From positions 1 through 64,000 of the forward strand of contig JAVCCP010000040.1 of NCBI GenBank assembly GCA_030765405.1: 64,000 bases of DNA. The letters run 5' to 3'. Source of the DNA: Candidatus Ancaeobacter aquaticus. Lineage in GTDB: Bacteria > Auribacterota > Ancaeobacteria > Ancaeobacterales > Ancaeobacteraceae. The notes under the pieces were generated by a model. It worked only from the letters and a program-made list of their open reading frames with translations, was not told the DNA's origin and did no database searches. Position numbers and translations under genes: made by a program. This document shows positions 31,933 to 40,238 of this stretch, piece after piece. Within the stretch, counting starts at the first letter, position 1; each line of letters begins with the position of its first letter.

Positions 31933-33603
31933 ATGGATATGTATTGCAGACAATGTGAACAAACGGCTCAAACGAAAGCGTGTACCGTTCAGGGCGTGTG
32001 TGGGAAGTCTCCGGAAGTGGCAGATCTTCAGGATCTTTTAATCCACGCGCTGATTGCTGTTAGTATATACGGTCAAAAAGCCCGTGAACTTGGCGTTACA
32101 GACAGTGATACTGATAAATATATAATTGAAGGGTTGTTTACAACTATTACGAATGTGAATTTTGATGAGAAGAGGCTTGAAAAGATGATTCTAGCCTCGG
32201 GAGCCGTAAAAGAAAATATCAAAAGGCTTTTTTTGGATGCATATAAAAGTAAGAACGGAAAAGAGTTTTCCGAATCGCTTCCTGAGATTGCTCAGTGGAG
32301 GCCGGCGTCAAACTTTCAAGAGATGATAAAACAAGGGGAATCTGCCAGAATTGATTCTCTTGCAAGCGATAATGAAGATATCCAAAGCTTAAAGGAAATA
32401 CTTCTTTACGGCATGAAAGGAATTGCGGCATACGCTGACCATGCGCGTCTTCTTGCTATTGAGGATGAAGAAGTATCCGGATTCTTTTACAAAGGTTTAT
32501 CCGCGCTTGCTGATACAACATTAGGTGCTGATGAGCTTGTTGCTCTCGTTATGGAATGCGGTAAGGCAAATCTCAAATGCATGGAAATCTTAGACGGCGC
32601 ACACACCGGCCATTTCGGTCATCCTGTACCGACACAAGTATCGTGGGGAGTAAAAAAAGGTCCTGCAATCATTATTACCGGTCATGATCTTAAGGATCTT
32701 AAAGCGTTACTCGAGCAGACTGAAGGAAAAGGTATCAACATATATACTCACGGTGAGATGTTGCCCGCACATGGATATCCGGAACTGAAAAAACATGCGC
32801 ATCTTGCAGGCCATTACGGCACAGCCTGGCAGAATCAGCAGAAAGAGTTTAAAGATGCTCCCGCGGCGATACTGTTTACTACAAACTGTATCCAGAAACC
32901 GCTTGATAGCTATAAAGACAATGTGTTTACGACAGGACTTGTTGCATGGCCTGATGTAAAACACGTTGATGAAACTAGCGGCGAAAAAGATTTTTCACCG
33001 GTGATCGAAAAAGCGATTGCACTTGGCGGTTTTTCAGAAGATGCAATAGAAAGAGAAATTACCGTCGGTTTTGGACATAATGCGGTTCTCGGTGTTGCCG
33101 GTAAGGTACTTGATCTTGTTGCGCAGAAAAAACTCAGCCATTTTTATCTTATTGGCGGTTGTGACGGTGCAAAACCTGGGAGAAATTATTTTACTGAATT
33201 TGCGCAAAAAGTTCCTAAAGACTGCATCATTTTGACATTAGCGTGCGGTAAGTTTAGGATCAATAAAGAAGATTACGGAACTATAGACGGTATACCTCGA
33301 CTTTTAGATGTTGGGCAGTGTAACGATGCGTATTCGGCGATAAAGATCGCAAGTGCACTTGCAGATGCTCTAAAGTGCGGTGTGAATGATTTGCCATTAT
33401 CGATGATAATCTCATGGTATGAGCAAAAAGCGGTATGCATTCTTCTTACGTTACTATATCTTGGCATTAAAAATATCAGGTTAGGGCCAACTCTCCCTGC
33501 ATTTATTTCACCGAATGTACTGAATATTCTTGTTGAGAAATTCAGTATCAAGCCGATTGGTGAAGTCGATGCTGATATTCAAGATACACTCGCAGGTAAT
33601 TAA
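31933..33603 (+). CDS. hcp: Hybrid cluster protein (hydroxylamine / NO reductase)
   Basis: 556 residues, usual length. N-terminal cubane ligands CRQCEQTAQTKACTVQGVCG; hybrid-cluster ligands downstream include TTNCIQKP, GGCDGAKPGRNY and LACGKFR...DVGQCNDAYSA. Reduces nitric oxide or hydroxylamine and also trans-nitrosylates proteins; cytosolic. GGAGG ribosome site. Last gene of the Rrf2-ferredoxin-hcp operon and followed by a strong terminator. Confidence 0.95.
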   Translation: MDMYCRQCEQTAQTKACTVQGVCGKSPEVADLQDLLIHALIAVSIYGQKARELGVTDSDTDKYIIEGLFTTITNVNFDEKRLEKMILASGAVKENIKRLFLDAYKSKNGKEFSESLPEIAQWRPASNFQEMIKQGESARIDSLASDNEDIQSLKEILLYGMKGIAAYADHARLLAIEDEEVSGFFYKGLSALADTTLGADELVALVMECGKANLKCMEILDGAHTGHFGHPVPTQVSWGVKKGPAIIITGHDLKDLKALLEQTEGKGINIYTHGEMLPAHGYPELKKHAHLAGHYGTAWQNQQKEFKDAPAAILFTTNCIQKPLDSYKDNVFTTGLVAWPDVKHVDETSGEKDFSPVIEKAIALGGFSEDAIEREITVGFGHNAVLGVAGKVLDLVAQKKLSHFYLIGGCDGAKPGRNYFTEFAQKVPKDCIILTLACGKFRINKEDYGTIDGIPRLLDVGQCNDAYSAIKIASALADALKCGVNDLPLSMIISWYEQKAVCILLTLLYLGIKNIRLGPTLPAFISPNVLNILVEKFSIKPIGEVDADIQDTLAGN

Positions 33604-33610
33604 GGTTAGT

Positions 33611-33675
33611 AAAAAGGCTATAGGGTAGCATTGAGTACGTATGAATGACTTGATCTCTATCCTATAGCCTTTTTT
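33611..33675 (+). terminator. Intrinsic terminator of the hcp operon
   Basis: AAAAAGGCTATAGG-G-TAG pairs with CTA-T-CCTATAGCCTTTTTT, a long stem with a ~25-nt loop and a T-run. Confidence 0.85.
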
Positions 33676-33773
33676 ATTCCTCTTAATTCTCTTACAAAAT
33701 ACTTGTATTATTATGTAAGTATTTGTAAAATGAGCGGGTTATAATTCATTAACTATAGAGTAAGGGGAGAGGT

Positions 33774-34070
33774 ATGTTTGTAATTGGTAATTTATTTTCA
33801 GCACTCGCGACCATTGTTGATATTGTACTGACTATTTTATATTGGCTGATACTGATTCGTACGCTTATTAGCTGGGTAAATCCTGATCCGTATAACGTAA
33901 TAGTTCAGTATCTTAATAAGTTAACAGAACCAATCCTTAGGCCAATTAGGCGTTTGATTCCAATGAGTATAGGAATAGATATATCTCCTATCATTGCATT
34001 TCTTGCGATCATTTTAGTGAAATCATTTCTTGTAAAGACGTTAATGGACCTGAGTACGCGTTTACAATAA
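33774..34070 (+). CDS. YggT-family membrane protein
   Basis: 98 residues, AAGGGGAGAGGT upstream. Two hydrophobic helices (~6-28 and ~65-90) with the family text LISWVNPDPYNVIVQYLNKLTEPILRPIRRLIP between them. YggT/Ycf19 proteins sit in the inner membrane; roles in cell division or osmotic stress are reported for some. Upstream, AAATACTT and AAGTATTT (33697-33724) form a possible regulatory dyad. Followed by a broken kinase gene. Confidence 0.9.
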   Translation: MFVIGNLFSALATIVDIVLTILYWLILIRTLISWVNPDPYNVIVQYLNKLTEPILRPIRRLIPMSIGIDISPIIAFLAIILVKSFLVKTLMDLSTRLQ

Positions 34071-34089
34071 ATAATATGGAGGAATGTGT

Positions 34090-34472
34090 ATGGCTAAAAA
34101 GAAATCGTATTTTGCCACACCTGATCGTTCGCCAACGCAAACGCTTTCCCGTGAACATGATATCGTTGAATGTCATGAATTTTTCTCTAAAGCATCATGG
34201 TATTAAACAATAACCGTCAGATTGTTTACTGTAACAACATGCTGTTAATTTATATCGGTATTGCATTCGGTAAAGTGATTGGTAAACGGCCTGGTGAGTT
34301 GTTTGGCTGTGTTCATGCAACTGAAATGCCTGCAGGATGCGGTACATCGGTTTTTTGTACGGAATGCGGTGCGGTAAAATCGATTATTTCTGCACAGAAT
34401 GGTAAGGTGTGGTTTGAATCAAGAGAAGGAAAAGGAACAACCTTTTTTGTAGAGCTAAAAGATTTGAAATAA
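34090..34472 (+). pseudogene. Gutted PAS-type sensor histidine kinase
   Basis: The ATG at 34090, behind GGAGG, opens MAKKKSYFATPDRSPTQT...HEFFSKASWY and stops at 34206. A second frame (34197-34472) picks up a PAS domain, VLNNNRQIVYCNNMLL, GKRPGELFGCVHA, CGTSVFCTECGAV. It then jumps straight to GKVWFESREGKGTTFFVEL, the last strand of a kinase ATPase domain. So the 5' leader, part of the PAS domain and the C-terminal tip remain, while the dimerisation helix with its His and most of the ATP domain are deleted. One frameshift and one large internal deletion are needed to explain it. Confidence 0.8.
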
Positions 34473-34488
34473 TTAAAGGAGGATACAT

Positions 34489-35211
34489 ATGATGCGATCA
34501 GGAAATCCTGCACTTATGGGTAATGCGTTTACCAGTGTGCGTGCAGACAGCGCGGCTAATGCTATGACTATTCAGGGCACGGTAAACCGTTCATTTATAT
34601 TACTTGCGCTTGTTGTGTTTGGAGCGTCACTGGTATGGAAAAACCCTGCTTCAATGGCCCCGTACATATGGCCGGCACTTATTGGCGGTTTTATACTTGC
34701 TTTGGTAACAATATTCAAGAAAGAGTGGGCGCCCATCACTTCACCGATCTATTCTTTTGTTCAGGGATTATTTTTAGGATGTATATCAGCAATGTTTGAG
34801 AAGATGTATCCGGGGATTGTTGCTCAAGCGGTAGGATTAACGTTAGGGACACTTTTCTGTATGCTTTTTGCGTACAAGACACGTTTAATAAAAGTAACGG
34901 AGAATTTTAAACTTGGTGTGTTTGCTGCAACAGGCGGTATAGCGCTTTTTTATTTTGTTGCGATTATTCTCGGATTTTTTGGAGTGCAGGTGCCGCTTAT
35001 ACATCAAAGCGGGTGGATGGGTATTGGTTTTAGTTTGTTTGTTGTCGGCGTTGCTGCACTTAATCTCGTTATTGATTTTGATTATATCGAAAAAGGTGCC
35101 GAAGCGGGTGCTCCAAAATATATGGAATGGTACGGTGCATTTAGCATTATGGTCACTCTTATTTGGCTCTATCTTGAGATGCTGCGCCTTCTCGCAAAGA
35201 TAAGAAGATAA
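34489..35211 (+). CDS. Bax inhibitor-1 / YccA-family membrane protein
   Basis: 240 residues, AAAGGAGGATA upstream. Seven hydrophobic helices from ~residue 35. Family text: FVQGLFLGCISAMFEKMYPGIVAQA, VTENFKLGVFAATGG, NLVIDFDYIEKGAEAGAPKYMEWYGAFSIMVTLIWLYLEMLRLL. This includes the Asp pair that in BsYetJ and TMBIM proteins controls pH-dependent calcium leak. Inner membrane; the exact role in bacteria is unclear. YccA interacts with FtsH, and hflKC, FtsH modulators, are encoded 5.5 kb downstream. Confidence 0.92.
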   Translation: MMRSGNPALMGNAFTSVRADSAANAMTIQGTVNRSFILLALVVFGASLVWKNPASMAPYIWPALIGGFILALVTIFKKEWAPITSPIYSFVQGLFLGCISAMFEKMYPGIVAQAVGLTLGTLFCMLFAYKTRLIKVTENFKLGVFAATGGIALFYFVAIILGFFGVQVPLIHQSGWMGIGFSLFVVGVAALNLVIDFDYIEKGAEAGAPKYMEWYGAFSIMVTLIWLYLEMLRLLAKIRR

Positions 35212-35221
35212 CTTAACATCA

Positions 35222-35270
35222 AGACTAGAGACCCCAGACCAGAGACTACAGACTGAAGACTAAAAACTAA
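35222..35270. repeat. Heptamer array, seven AGACTNN-type units
   Basis: In perfect 7-bp register: AGACTAG, AGACCCC, AGACCAG, AGACTAC, AGACTGA, AGACTAA, AAACTAA. Begins 10 bp after the Bax-inhibitor gene stop. The units vary at positions 5-7 but keep AGAC. Confidence 0.85.
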
Positions 35271-35283
35271 GAACAATGAACGA

Positions 35284-35327
35284 TCCCCTACGGGGACAAT
35301 ACCCAGAAAAATTTACTTGTAAATTTT
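35284..35327. repeat. Two small palindromes (TCCCCTACGGGGA and AAAATTTAC-TT-GTAAATTTT)
   Basis: TCCCC-TAC-GGGGA at 35284-35296 is the same element as at 23461-23473 (14 bp shared). AAAATTTAC (35308-35316) and GTAAATTTT (35319-35327) form a second perfect hairpin 35 bp before the sodN start. Confidence 0.75.
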
Positions 35328-35361
35328 ATAGGTGTAAACTACGAACTACCAGAGGAATAGT

Positions 35362-35835
35362 ATGAAGAAAACGATGCTGATAGTAAGTTGTATTATAAGT
35401 GTATTGATATTTACTCAAGTGTGTTATTCGCATTGTCAAATACCATGCGGGATATATGATGATGAAGCGCGTTTCGCGATGATTGCTGAAGACATTACCA
35501 CTATTGAAAAGTCTATGAATGAAATCATTTCGTTATCTAAAAAGAAAGAAAAAAACTATAACCAAATTGTACGGTGGATAGAGAATAAAGAAGTGCATGC
35601 TGATAAGATAATGAATACGGTAACGTATTATTTCATGGCACAAAGAATTAAACCGGTTCCCTCTGAAGATGTTAAAGGATATAAACAATATCAGGATAAA
35701 ATAACCGTTCTTCATCAAATGTTAGTCTATGCGATGGAATCAAAACAGACAACGGATCTTAAGAATGTGAAGAAACTACGGGAATTACTAAAACAATTTC
35801 ACGAGCTCTATCATAAACATTCAAATGTAACGTAA
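35362..35835 (+). CDS. sodN: Nickel superoxide dismutase with Sec signal peptide
   Basis: 157 residues. A hydrophobic signal peptide (MKKTMLIVSCIISVLIFTQV, to Ser23) is followed by HCQIPCGIYDDEARF. This is the nickel-hook motif HCxxPCGxY, in which the free N-terminal His1, Cys2 and Cys6 bind nickel. The rest (~45-150) is a four-helix bundle as in SodN. Known SodN precursors carry a short leader cut by the SodX protease; here cleavage by signal peptidase after CYS would itself expose His1, giving an exported enzyme. No sodX-like gene is adjacent. AGAGGA ribosome site. Confidence 0.9.
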   Translation: MKKTMLIVSCIISVLIFTQVCYSHCQIPCGIYDDEARFAMIAEDITTIEKSMNEIISLSKKKEKNYNQIVRWIENKEVHADKIMNTVTYYFMAQRIKPVPSEDVKGYKQYQDKITVLHQMLVYAMESKQTTDLKNVKKLRELLKQFHELYHKHSNVT

Positions 35836-35991
35836 AGTTGCTCAAAACCTCATAATCATGATTCGTTAGTGCTGTACGGCACGTGATTTAGGCAGTCTTG
35901 CTTTCCTTAGTCTCACTTTTTTCGAAATTTACGATCCCCCCAGATTTTCTCGTATAAATCCTTATCCGCCATTTTTGGAGACCTTGAGCCC

Positions 35992-36020
35992 TTGACAAAC
36001 GTGAAGTTATGTGCTACACT
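35992..36020 (+). promoter_or_regulatory. Sigma-70 type promoter of the 898-aa protein gene
   Basis: TTGACA at 35992-35997, 17-bp spacer, TACACT at 36015-36020, 50 bp before the start codon. The rest of the 235-bp gap after sodN holds nothing else I can name. Confidence 0.75.
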
Positions 36021-36070
36021 ATCATTGACAATTAACATTAGCGTAACAATTAGAGGTAAGGAGTCAGAAA

Positions 36071-38767
36071 ATGAAACATGTAAATCTATTCATTAAGTGT
36101 ATGTCGGTTTTTACCGCGGCTGTATTTTTATTGACATCTACCGCGTGGGCGGCGCCTCAAATGTTTTTGAATTCCGGTAAAAAAATGGTTAATAAAAACA
36201 CGCTTGCGCCAAAGCCGGTGAATAAACAATTCTCTACGGAACAGTTAGCGGTAATATTGAATCAGGAGACTGATATGCTGGCTATTTTTGATACAGTATT
36301 TAGTGCTGTTCAGCATCTACTGGATGAAGGTAAGTCACTTAGTGAAGTCAATAAAGTAGTTGGATCTGATATCAAGGAAAAGGTTGACGAATATAATGAT
36401 GAAAACAGAGTAGGTAAAAAGCGGATAAACGTGAGGGCTAAAGAGGTAAGGGTTATAGTTTCGAAAAAGAATAATAAGGATATTTATTATATTATTATTC
36501 CTTATGATATAGGAGGTAATTTGTTCTCTTATATTGTGAGGAATAAGGAAGCTCCTGTCGATGAAGAGGCAAATGAATTTTTGGAAAAGAACCTGCCGCT
36601 TTTAATTGAGTTCCAGAAAGCCAAACCGGGGTTTGAAGTTGAAATCAGAGACATTCCTGAAACTGCGCAGTTTATGCAATTGGTTGATGATCGAATAGCA
36701 AAGCTGAACAAAGATGAGATTATTAAACCGAAAGATGGTAAAAAGGGTGGAGGTTCAGGAAGAGCTGGAACGCTTTTTACCAAACGTGGGCCTGTGTTGG
36801 TTATGGGGGGTCAGGCACTCTTTTTATTTGCGATATTGCTTGCATTGGGTGGGTGTTTTGGCAAACATTACGCTCCGGAGATCAGTGTTGTCCGGCAAAC
36901 GGCACCGGCAGTAATTGAGTTTCAGCCGATTGTTGTTACGAAAGATGATTTAGAACAAAAGGCAATAAGTTATTATAAGGCTAATTTTGGTTTTACTCGT
37001 AATGGTTATGAATATCCGGCATTTGGACCGAATGATTCAATGAAAATCATTGATACAATAGCAGCACCTAATAACAGTAATATATATTATATTCGCTCAG
37101 TAAAGGGCACTTACATGGGCTCGCAGTTATCCGATGTATGGATGTATAACGCTGTGACGAGAGAATTTATCAATCTTTTGCATCACTACAGACCTGACGG
37201 CATTACTGAAATTGCTGTATCAAATGACGGTTCTGTATTATATGCGGCAATACGAAATACTGCATGGGCGGATCAATATGGATATGTGTTGATAGATACT
37301 GCTACAGGTAATATTATAGAGGAAGAGTCCCCAGCTACGTCGGGATTCCGGTCATCATCAGAATATGGGTTCGACACATCTACAGGTACAGTAACAATTG
37401 CCAGTAATCTGCTTCTCCCCGGAGTAAAAAAAGCTGAACCAAGGAAAGACATCATAGCTAAGATGGAAGCCGGATATCTGCAGAAGGATTGCGGTGAAGA
37501 GGGGATATCGGGACTGAAGCTTGAAAATAAGACTATAGTATCAGATAAAACATTAAAAGCAGATGATGAATTAACGAAAAAGATAAAGAAGGTTGATGAA
37601 GCGGTTGAAAAATTGCTTAAGCCTGAAGCTATAAAAGGATTTATAAATGTGGATGAACTTCCTTCCGGTATGACTGTGGAGAAGTTAATAGGTGAAATGA
37701 AAGGCCTATTAAGCGGTAATACCATGGTAAATACTCCAGAAGGCAAAAGGCAGTTAGCAATAAGGTATTTAAAAGGATACACGGTGGGGGACAAGGTAAT
37801 CTCGCACGCGGGAGTTAAATACGGCTGTGTGTATTTAGCGGAAGACATGGTGAGGAATTCAAATCCGGAGATAGTGGCAAAGATAGAATTACATGAATTA
37901 TTGCATCATGTCCTTGGTGATTCAAATCACGTGATAATAAAAGAAGAGATGAAGGAAGAGCGTGACGCGGTTATATCCGATATGCTCACGCTAAGTAAAA
38001 CTGCGAAATATATAAATAATAACCTGATAAAGGGCTTAACAGCAGAACAGGGGAAGGACGTAATCGCGAGTTTAGGTAAGGAATCAGCAAATCAGGATAA
38101 GCCGTCGATAATATACGTTACGGTAAGCCCCGATAACATGATGGGATTTAGAGAAGCGGTGATGAAACTCAAAAAGGAGAACCCGAACGCGAGGATAATA
38201 CTTGTTGGAAGAGACGATTATGTTTGGACAAGCGATTATCGGGCAGGGATTATGAGGGATTATAAAGATATAGTAGCGGGCTTTGTAACCGAGATAGATT
38301 TAAATACAAATTATGCCGGCGCGGATTTAGAGGCAAAGGTGGTGGACTGCGCGAATAAGCTGACAGACAAAAAGGTAGATGTAACCGACATAGCGTGGAT
38401 AAATTCGGCAAATGAGGAGTTTCAGGTGGCGAAGGTGTTTAAGAATATACCGGTAGTAGGACCACAATCTGTGCAAGATGTTGAATTTAACGACGTAAAG
38501 GCGCTGTTTGATGTAGCGCAGCTGATGATAAGGGCACACAGGATAGCCGGAGAAAATTTTGATTTTGAGACGGGGACATTTAAGGAGTTGGCAAGTTACT
38601 TAGGCCCTGAGTTAGAGAAAAAGTTCCTCTCATCGCTAACCTTACTGGGACTGAATGTAAATGATAAGGTGGCACTTGGTTTAGACGCAATACCTCCGAC
38701 TCAAAGTGTTACAAAGGATATGCAGATCCACGTCAATTCTCTGAGAGAGATGTTGACAGCGGCATAA
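36071..38767 (+). CDS. Large exported mosaic protein with HExxH motif
   Basis: 898 residues, AAGGAG upstream. N-terminus: KHVNLFIKCMSVFTAAVFLL and STAWAAP form a signal peptide (~28 aa). Residues ~50-220 are a charged alpha/beta domain. A second hydrophobic stretch with a lipobox-like Cys (VLVMGGQALFLFAILLALGGC, ~235-263) is internal. ~280-460 looks like beta-propeller-type text (NIYYIRSVKGTYMGSQLSDVWMYN, TEIAVSNDGSVLYAAIRN). ~500-680 contains KIELHELLHHVLGDSNH, an HExxH zinc-peptidase-like motif at about residue 608-612. The C-terminal ~220 residues form another alpha/beta domain (IIYVTVSPDNMMGF, ARIILVGRDDYVWTSD). I do not recognise the whole. Large mosaic proteins with this start style are, from memory, typical of Omnitrophota. 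Codon choice in the last third differs from the first. Confidence 0.7.
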   Translation: MKHVNLFIKCMSVFTAAVFLLTSTAWAAPQMFLNSGKKMVNKNTLAPKPVNKQFSTEQLAVILNQETDMLAIFDTVFSAVQHLLDEGKSLSEVNKVVGSDIKEKVDEYNDENRVGKKRINVRAKEVRVIVSKKNNKDIYYIIIPYDIGGNLFSYIVRNKEAPVDEEANEFLEKNLPLLIEFQKAKPGFEVEIRDIPETAQFMQLVDDRIAKLNKDEIIKPKDGKKGGGSGRAGTLFTKRGPVLVMGGQALFLFAILLALGGCFGKHYAPEISVVRQTAPAVIEFQPIVVTKDDLEQKAISYYKANFGFTRNGYEYPAFGPNDSMKIIDTIAAPNNSNIYYIRSVKGTYMGSQLSDVWMYNAVTREFINLLHHYRPDGITEIAVSNDGSVLYAAIRNTAWADQYGYVLIDTATGNIIEEESPATSGFRSSSEYGFDTSTGTVTIASNLLLPGVKKAEPRKDIIAKMEAGYLQKDCGEEGISGLKLENKTIVSDKTLKADDELTKKIKKVDEAVEKLLKPEAIKGFINVDELPSGMTVEKLIGEMKGLLSGNTMVNTPEGKRQLAIRYLKGYTVGDKVISHAGVKYGCVYLAEDMVRNSNPEIVAKIELHELLHHVLGDSNHVIIKEEMKEERDAVISDMLTLSKTAKYINNNLIKGLTAEQGKDVIASLGKESANQDKPSIIYVTVSPDNMMGFREAVMKLKKENPNARIILVGRDDYVWTSDYRAGIMRDYKDIVAGFVTEIDLNTNYAGADLEAKVVDCANKLTDKKVDVTDIAWINSANEEFQVAKVFKNIPVVGPQSVQDVEFNDVKALFDVAQLMIRAHRIAGENFDFETGTFKELASYLGPELEKKFLSSLTLLGLNVNDKVALGLDAIPPTQSVTKDMQIHVNSLREMLTAA

Positions 38768-38828
38768 AATTAGCGTCCCCTTCGGGGGGGATGCTTCGCT
38801 CTAAAGCGTGTAGCGTAGAGTATAAACC

Positions 38829-38853
38829 CAGTTACACTTCCAAGGTGTAACTG
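38829..38853. terminator. Hairpin after the 898-aa gene
   Basis: CAGTTACAC (38829-38837), TTCCAAG, GTGTAACTG (38845-38853), a perfect 9-bp stem without T-tract, 62 bp after the stop. A GTCCCCTTCGGGGGGGA hairpin also lies at about 38773. Confidence 0.5.
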
Positions 38854-38876
38854 TAAGGGGTTAGTAACAAGGGGGA

Positions 38877-39036
38877 CTAAGAGGAATTAAAAAGTAAATG
38901 GTAAGGATCAAGAGAAGAATCACAGGCAAGCTGATCCAATGCTGATTTGAGGTGAAGAAAGATATCGGGTGTTTGTTTTTTTTAGAGAGTTGAGAACGGG
39001 CATCAACGTTTCGCGAGTTTTAGCACCGCGTACCAT
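38877..39036 (-). pseudogene. Decayed small gene with a frameshift in an A8 tract
   Basis: On the minus strand an ATG at 39036 with GGAG 9 bp upstream reads MVRGAKTRETLMPVLNSLKK. After a one-base shift in a run of eight A, it continues QTPDIFLHLKSALDQLACDSSLDPYHLL and stops at 38877. Unshifted, it ends sooner in unlike text. Upstream minus-strand text in another frame (39040-39165) also looks partly coding (CFNYSRGVVNIVDASDKN). Probably the remains of a longer gene; family unknown. Confidence 0.35.
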
Positions 39037-39187
39037 TTTAATGGTCTCCTTTTCTTTGTGTTTTTATCACTAGCATCAACGATGTTCACAACGCCGCGAG
39101 AATAGTTGAAACAGGTGCATAATCGAATGTCTTCCGAATCATCTATATCACTTTACATTTATAACAGCCTTGCCATATAATGCCCTC

Positions 39188-40135
39188 ATGAAAAGGTTTA
39201 TTACTATCATCATAGTCATCTCTTATTTCGCTTCAATTACGCCTCTTTATGCTGAAGTTTTCTACTTCTCAAATGGGGACAAGATAAACGGTCAAGTTGT
39301 AAGTGAGAATGACGAGAACTATTCCGTTAAAACTGATGCTATGGGTGTCGTGTCTGTATCAAAAGGATATCTTGCAAAGGTAGTGAGTGAACGCGGGAAA
39401 GTGGTCTATCAAAAAAATCAAAAGATCATTACTGGTCCTCAGACACCGACTATGATTGCCGCGAAAGAAAAAGCGAAAAAGCTTTGGAATGCAGAGCTCT
39501 CAGCGGGATTTGATTACCAGACGGGAAATACAGAACAGGGTCAGGCAAACGCAAATTTTAAGATATCCCGAAAAACAAAGAAGAATGAGTTTACGGTGAA
39601 GGGGACGAGTTATTACTCTGAAACTCACAAAAAAATGGACGCACAGCGCTACGGCGGTTCTGTCCGGTACGCATATAGTTTTGGCAAAACATTAAAATGG
39701 TACAACTATTATAAGATCGAAGGCGATCATGACCGGTTTGCGAACATTAATGCCCGCGCCACGCCGAGTGTTGGTATTGGCTACTGGTTTTACGATACAG
39801 ATGATTTTCAGCTTTTAGCTGAAACAGGACTCGGTGTTACATACACAAATTTTCGTGATGATATGGATGCTAAAACCGAACTTGTCATGATCCCTCGGCT
39901 TTTTTTTAAGAAAAAATTGATCGGAAATCTAACAGTTTCAGAAGCTGTGATCGTGTATCCGTCTTTAACTTCTGTTGGAGATTTCCGGCTTCATTCAGAA
40001 ACTATTCTCGAAAACCCCATCACTGAGTGGCTTGCGATACGTTTCAGCCTCATTGATGATTATAACAACAATCCAGGGCCAAATACAAAGGACAACGATA
40101 TCAGGGCGATATCTTCGCTCGTATATAAATACTGA
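39188..40135 (+). CDS. DUF481 (YdiY-like) outer-membrane protein
   Basis: 315 residues from the ATG at 39188; the longer ORF from a TTG at 39170 adds nothing recognisable. Signal peptide MKRFITIIIVISYFASITPLYA (22 aa). Residues ~23-80 form a small beta domain (GDKINGQVVSENDENYSVKT). From ~100 come repeated amphipathic strands (WNAELSAGFDYQTGNTEQGQANANFKISRKTKKNEFTVKG) with acidic turns. The chain ends in LVYKY with a terminal aromatic, as in DUF481 barrels of the outer membrane. Function of the family is uncertain, linked to salt or acid response in some species. Confidence 0.82.
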   Translation: MKRFITIIIVISYFASITPLYAEVFYFSNGDKINGQVVSENDENYSVKTDAMGVVSVSKGYLAKVVSERGKVVYQKNQKIITGPQTPTMIAAKEKAKKLWNAELSAGFDYQTGNTEQGQANANFKISRKTKKNEFTVKGTSYYSETHKKMDAQRYGGSVRYAYSFGKTLKWYNYYKIEGDHDRFANINARATPSVGIGYWFYDTDDFQLLAETGLGVTYTNFRDDMDAKTELVMIPRLFFKKKLIGNLTVSEAVIVYPSLTSVGDFRLHSETILENPITEWLAIRFSLIDDYNNNPGPNTKDNDIRAISSLVYKY

Positions 40136-40238
40136 TTTTGGTCCTTTATTATGTCTTTGACGATATCCATATGATGCTATATAGTATCTTCTTTGTTGTG
40201 TATATTTGTGACTAAAGAAATAATAGGGAGGAGATGTT

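Noticed and set aside
37273-37848. 191-codon minus-strand ORF inside the 898-aa gene
   Set aside because: Antisense shadow; Ser/Pro/Phe-rich composition and no good start site.
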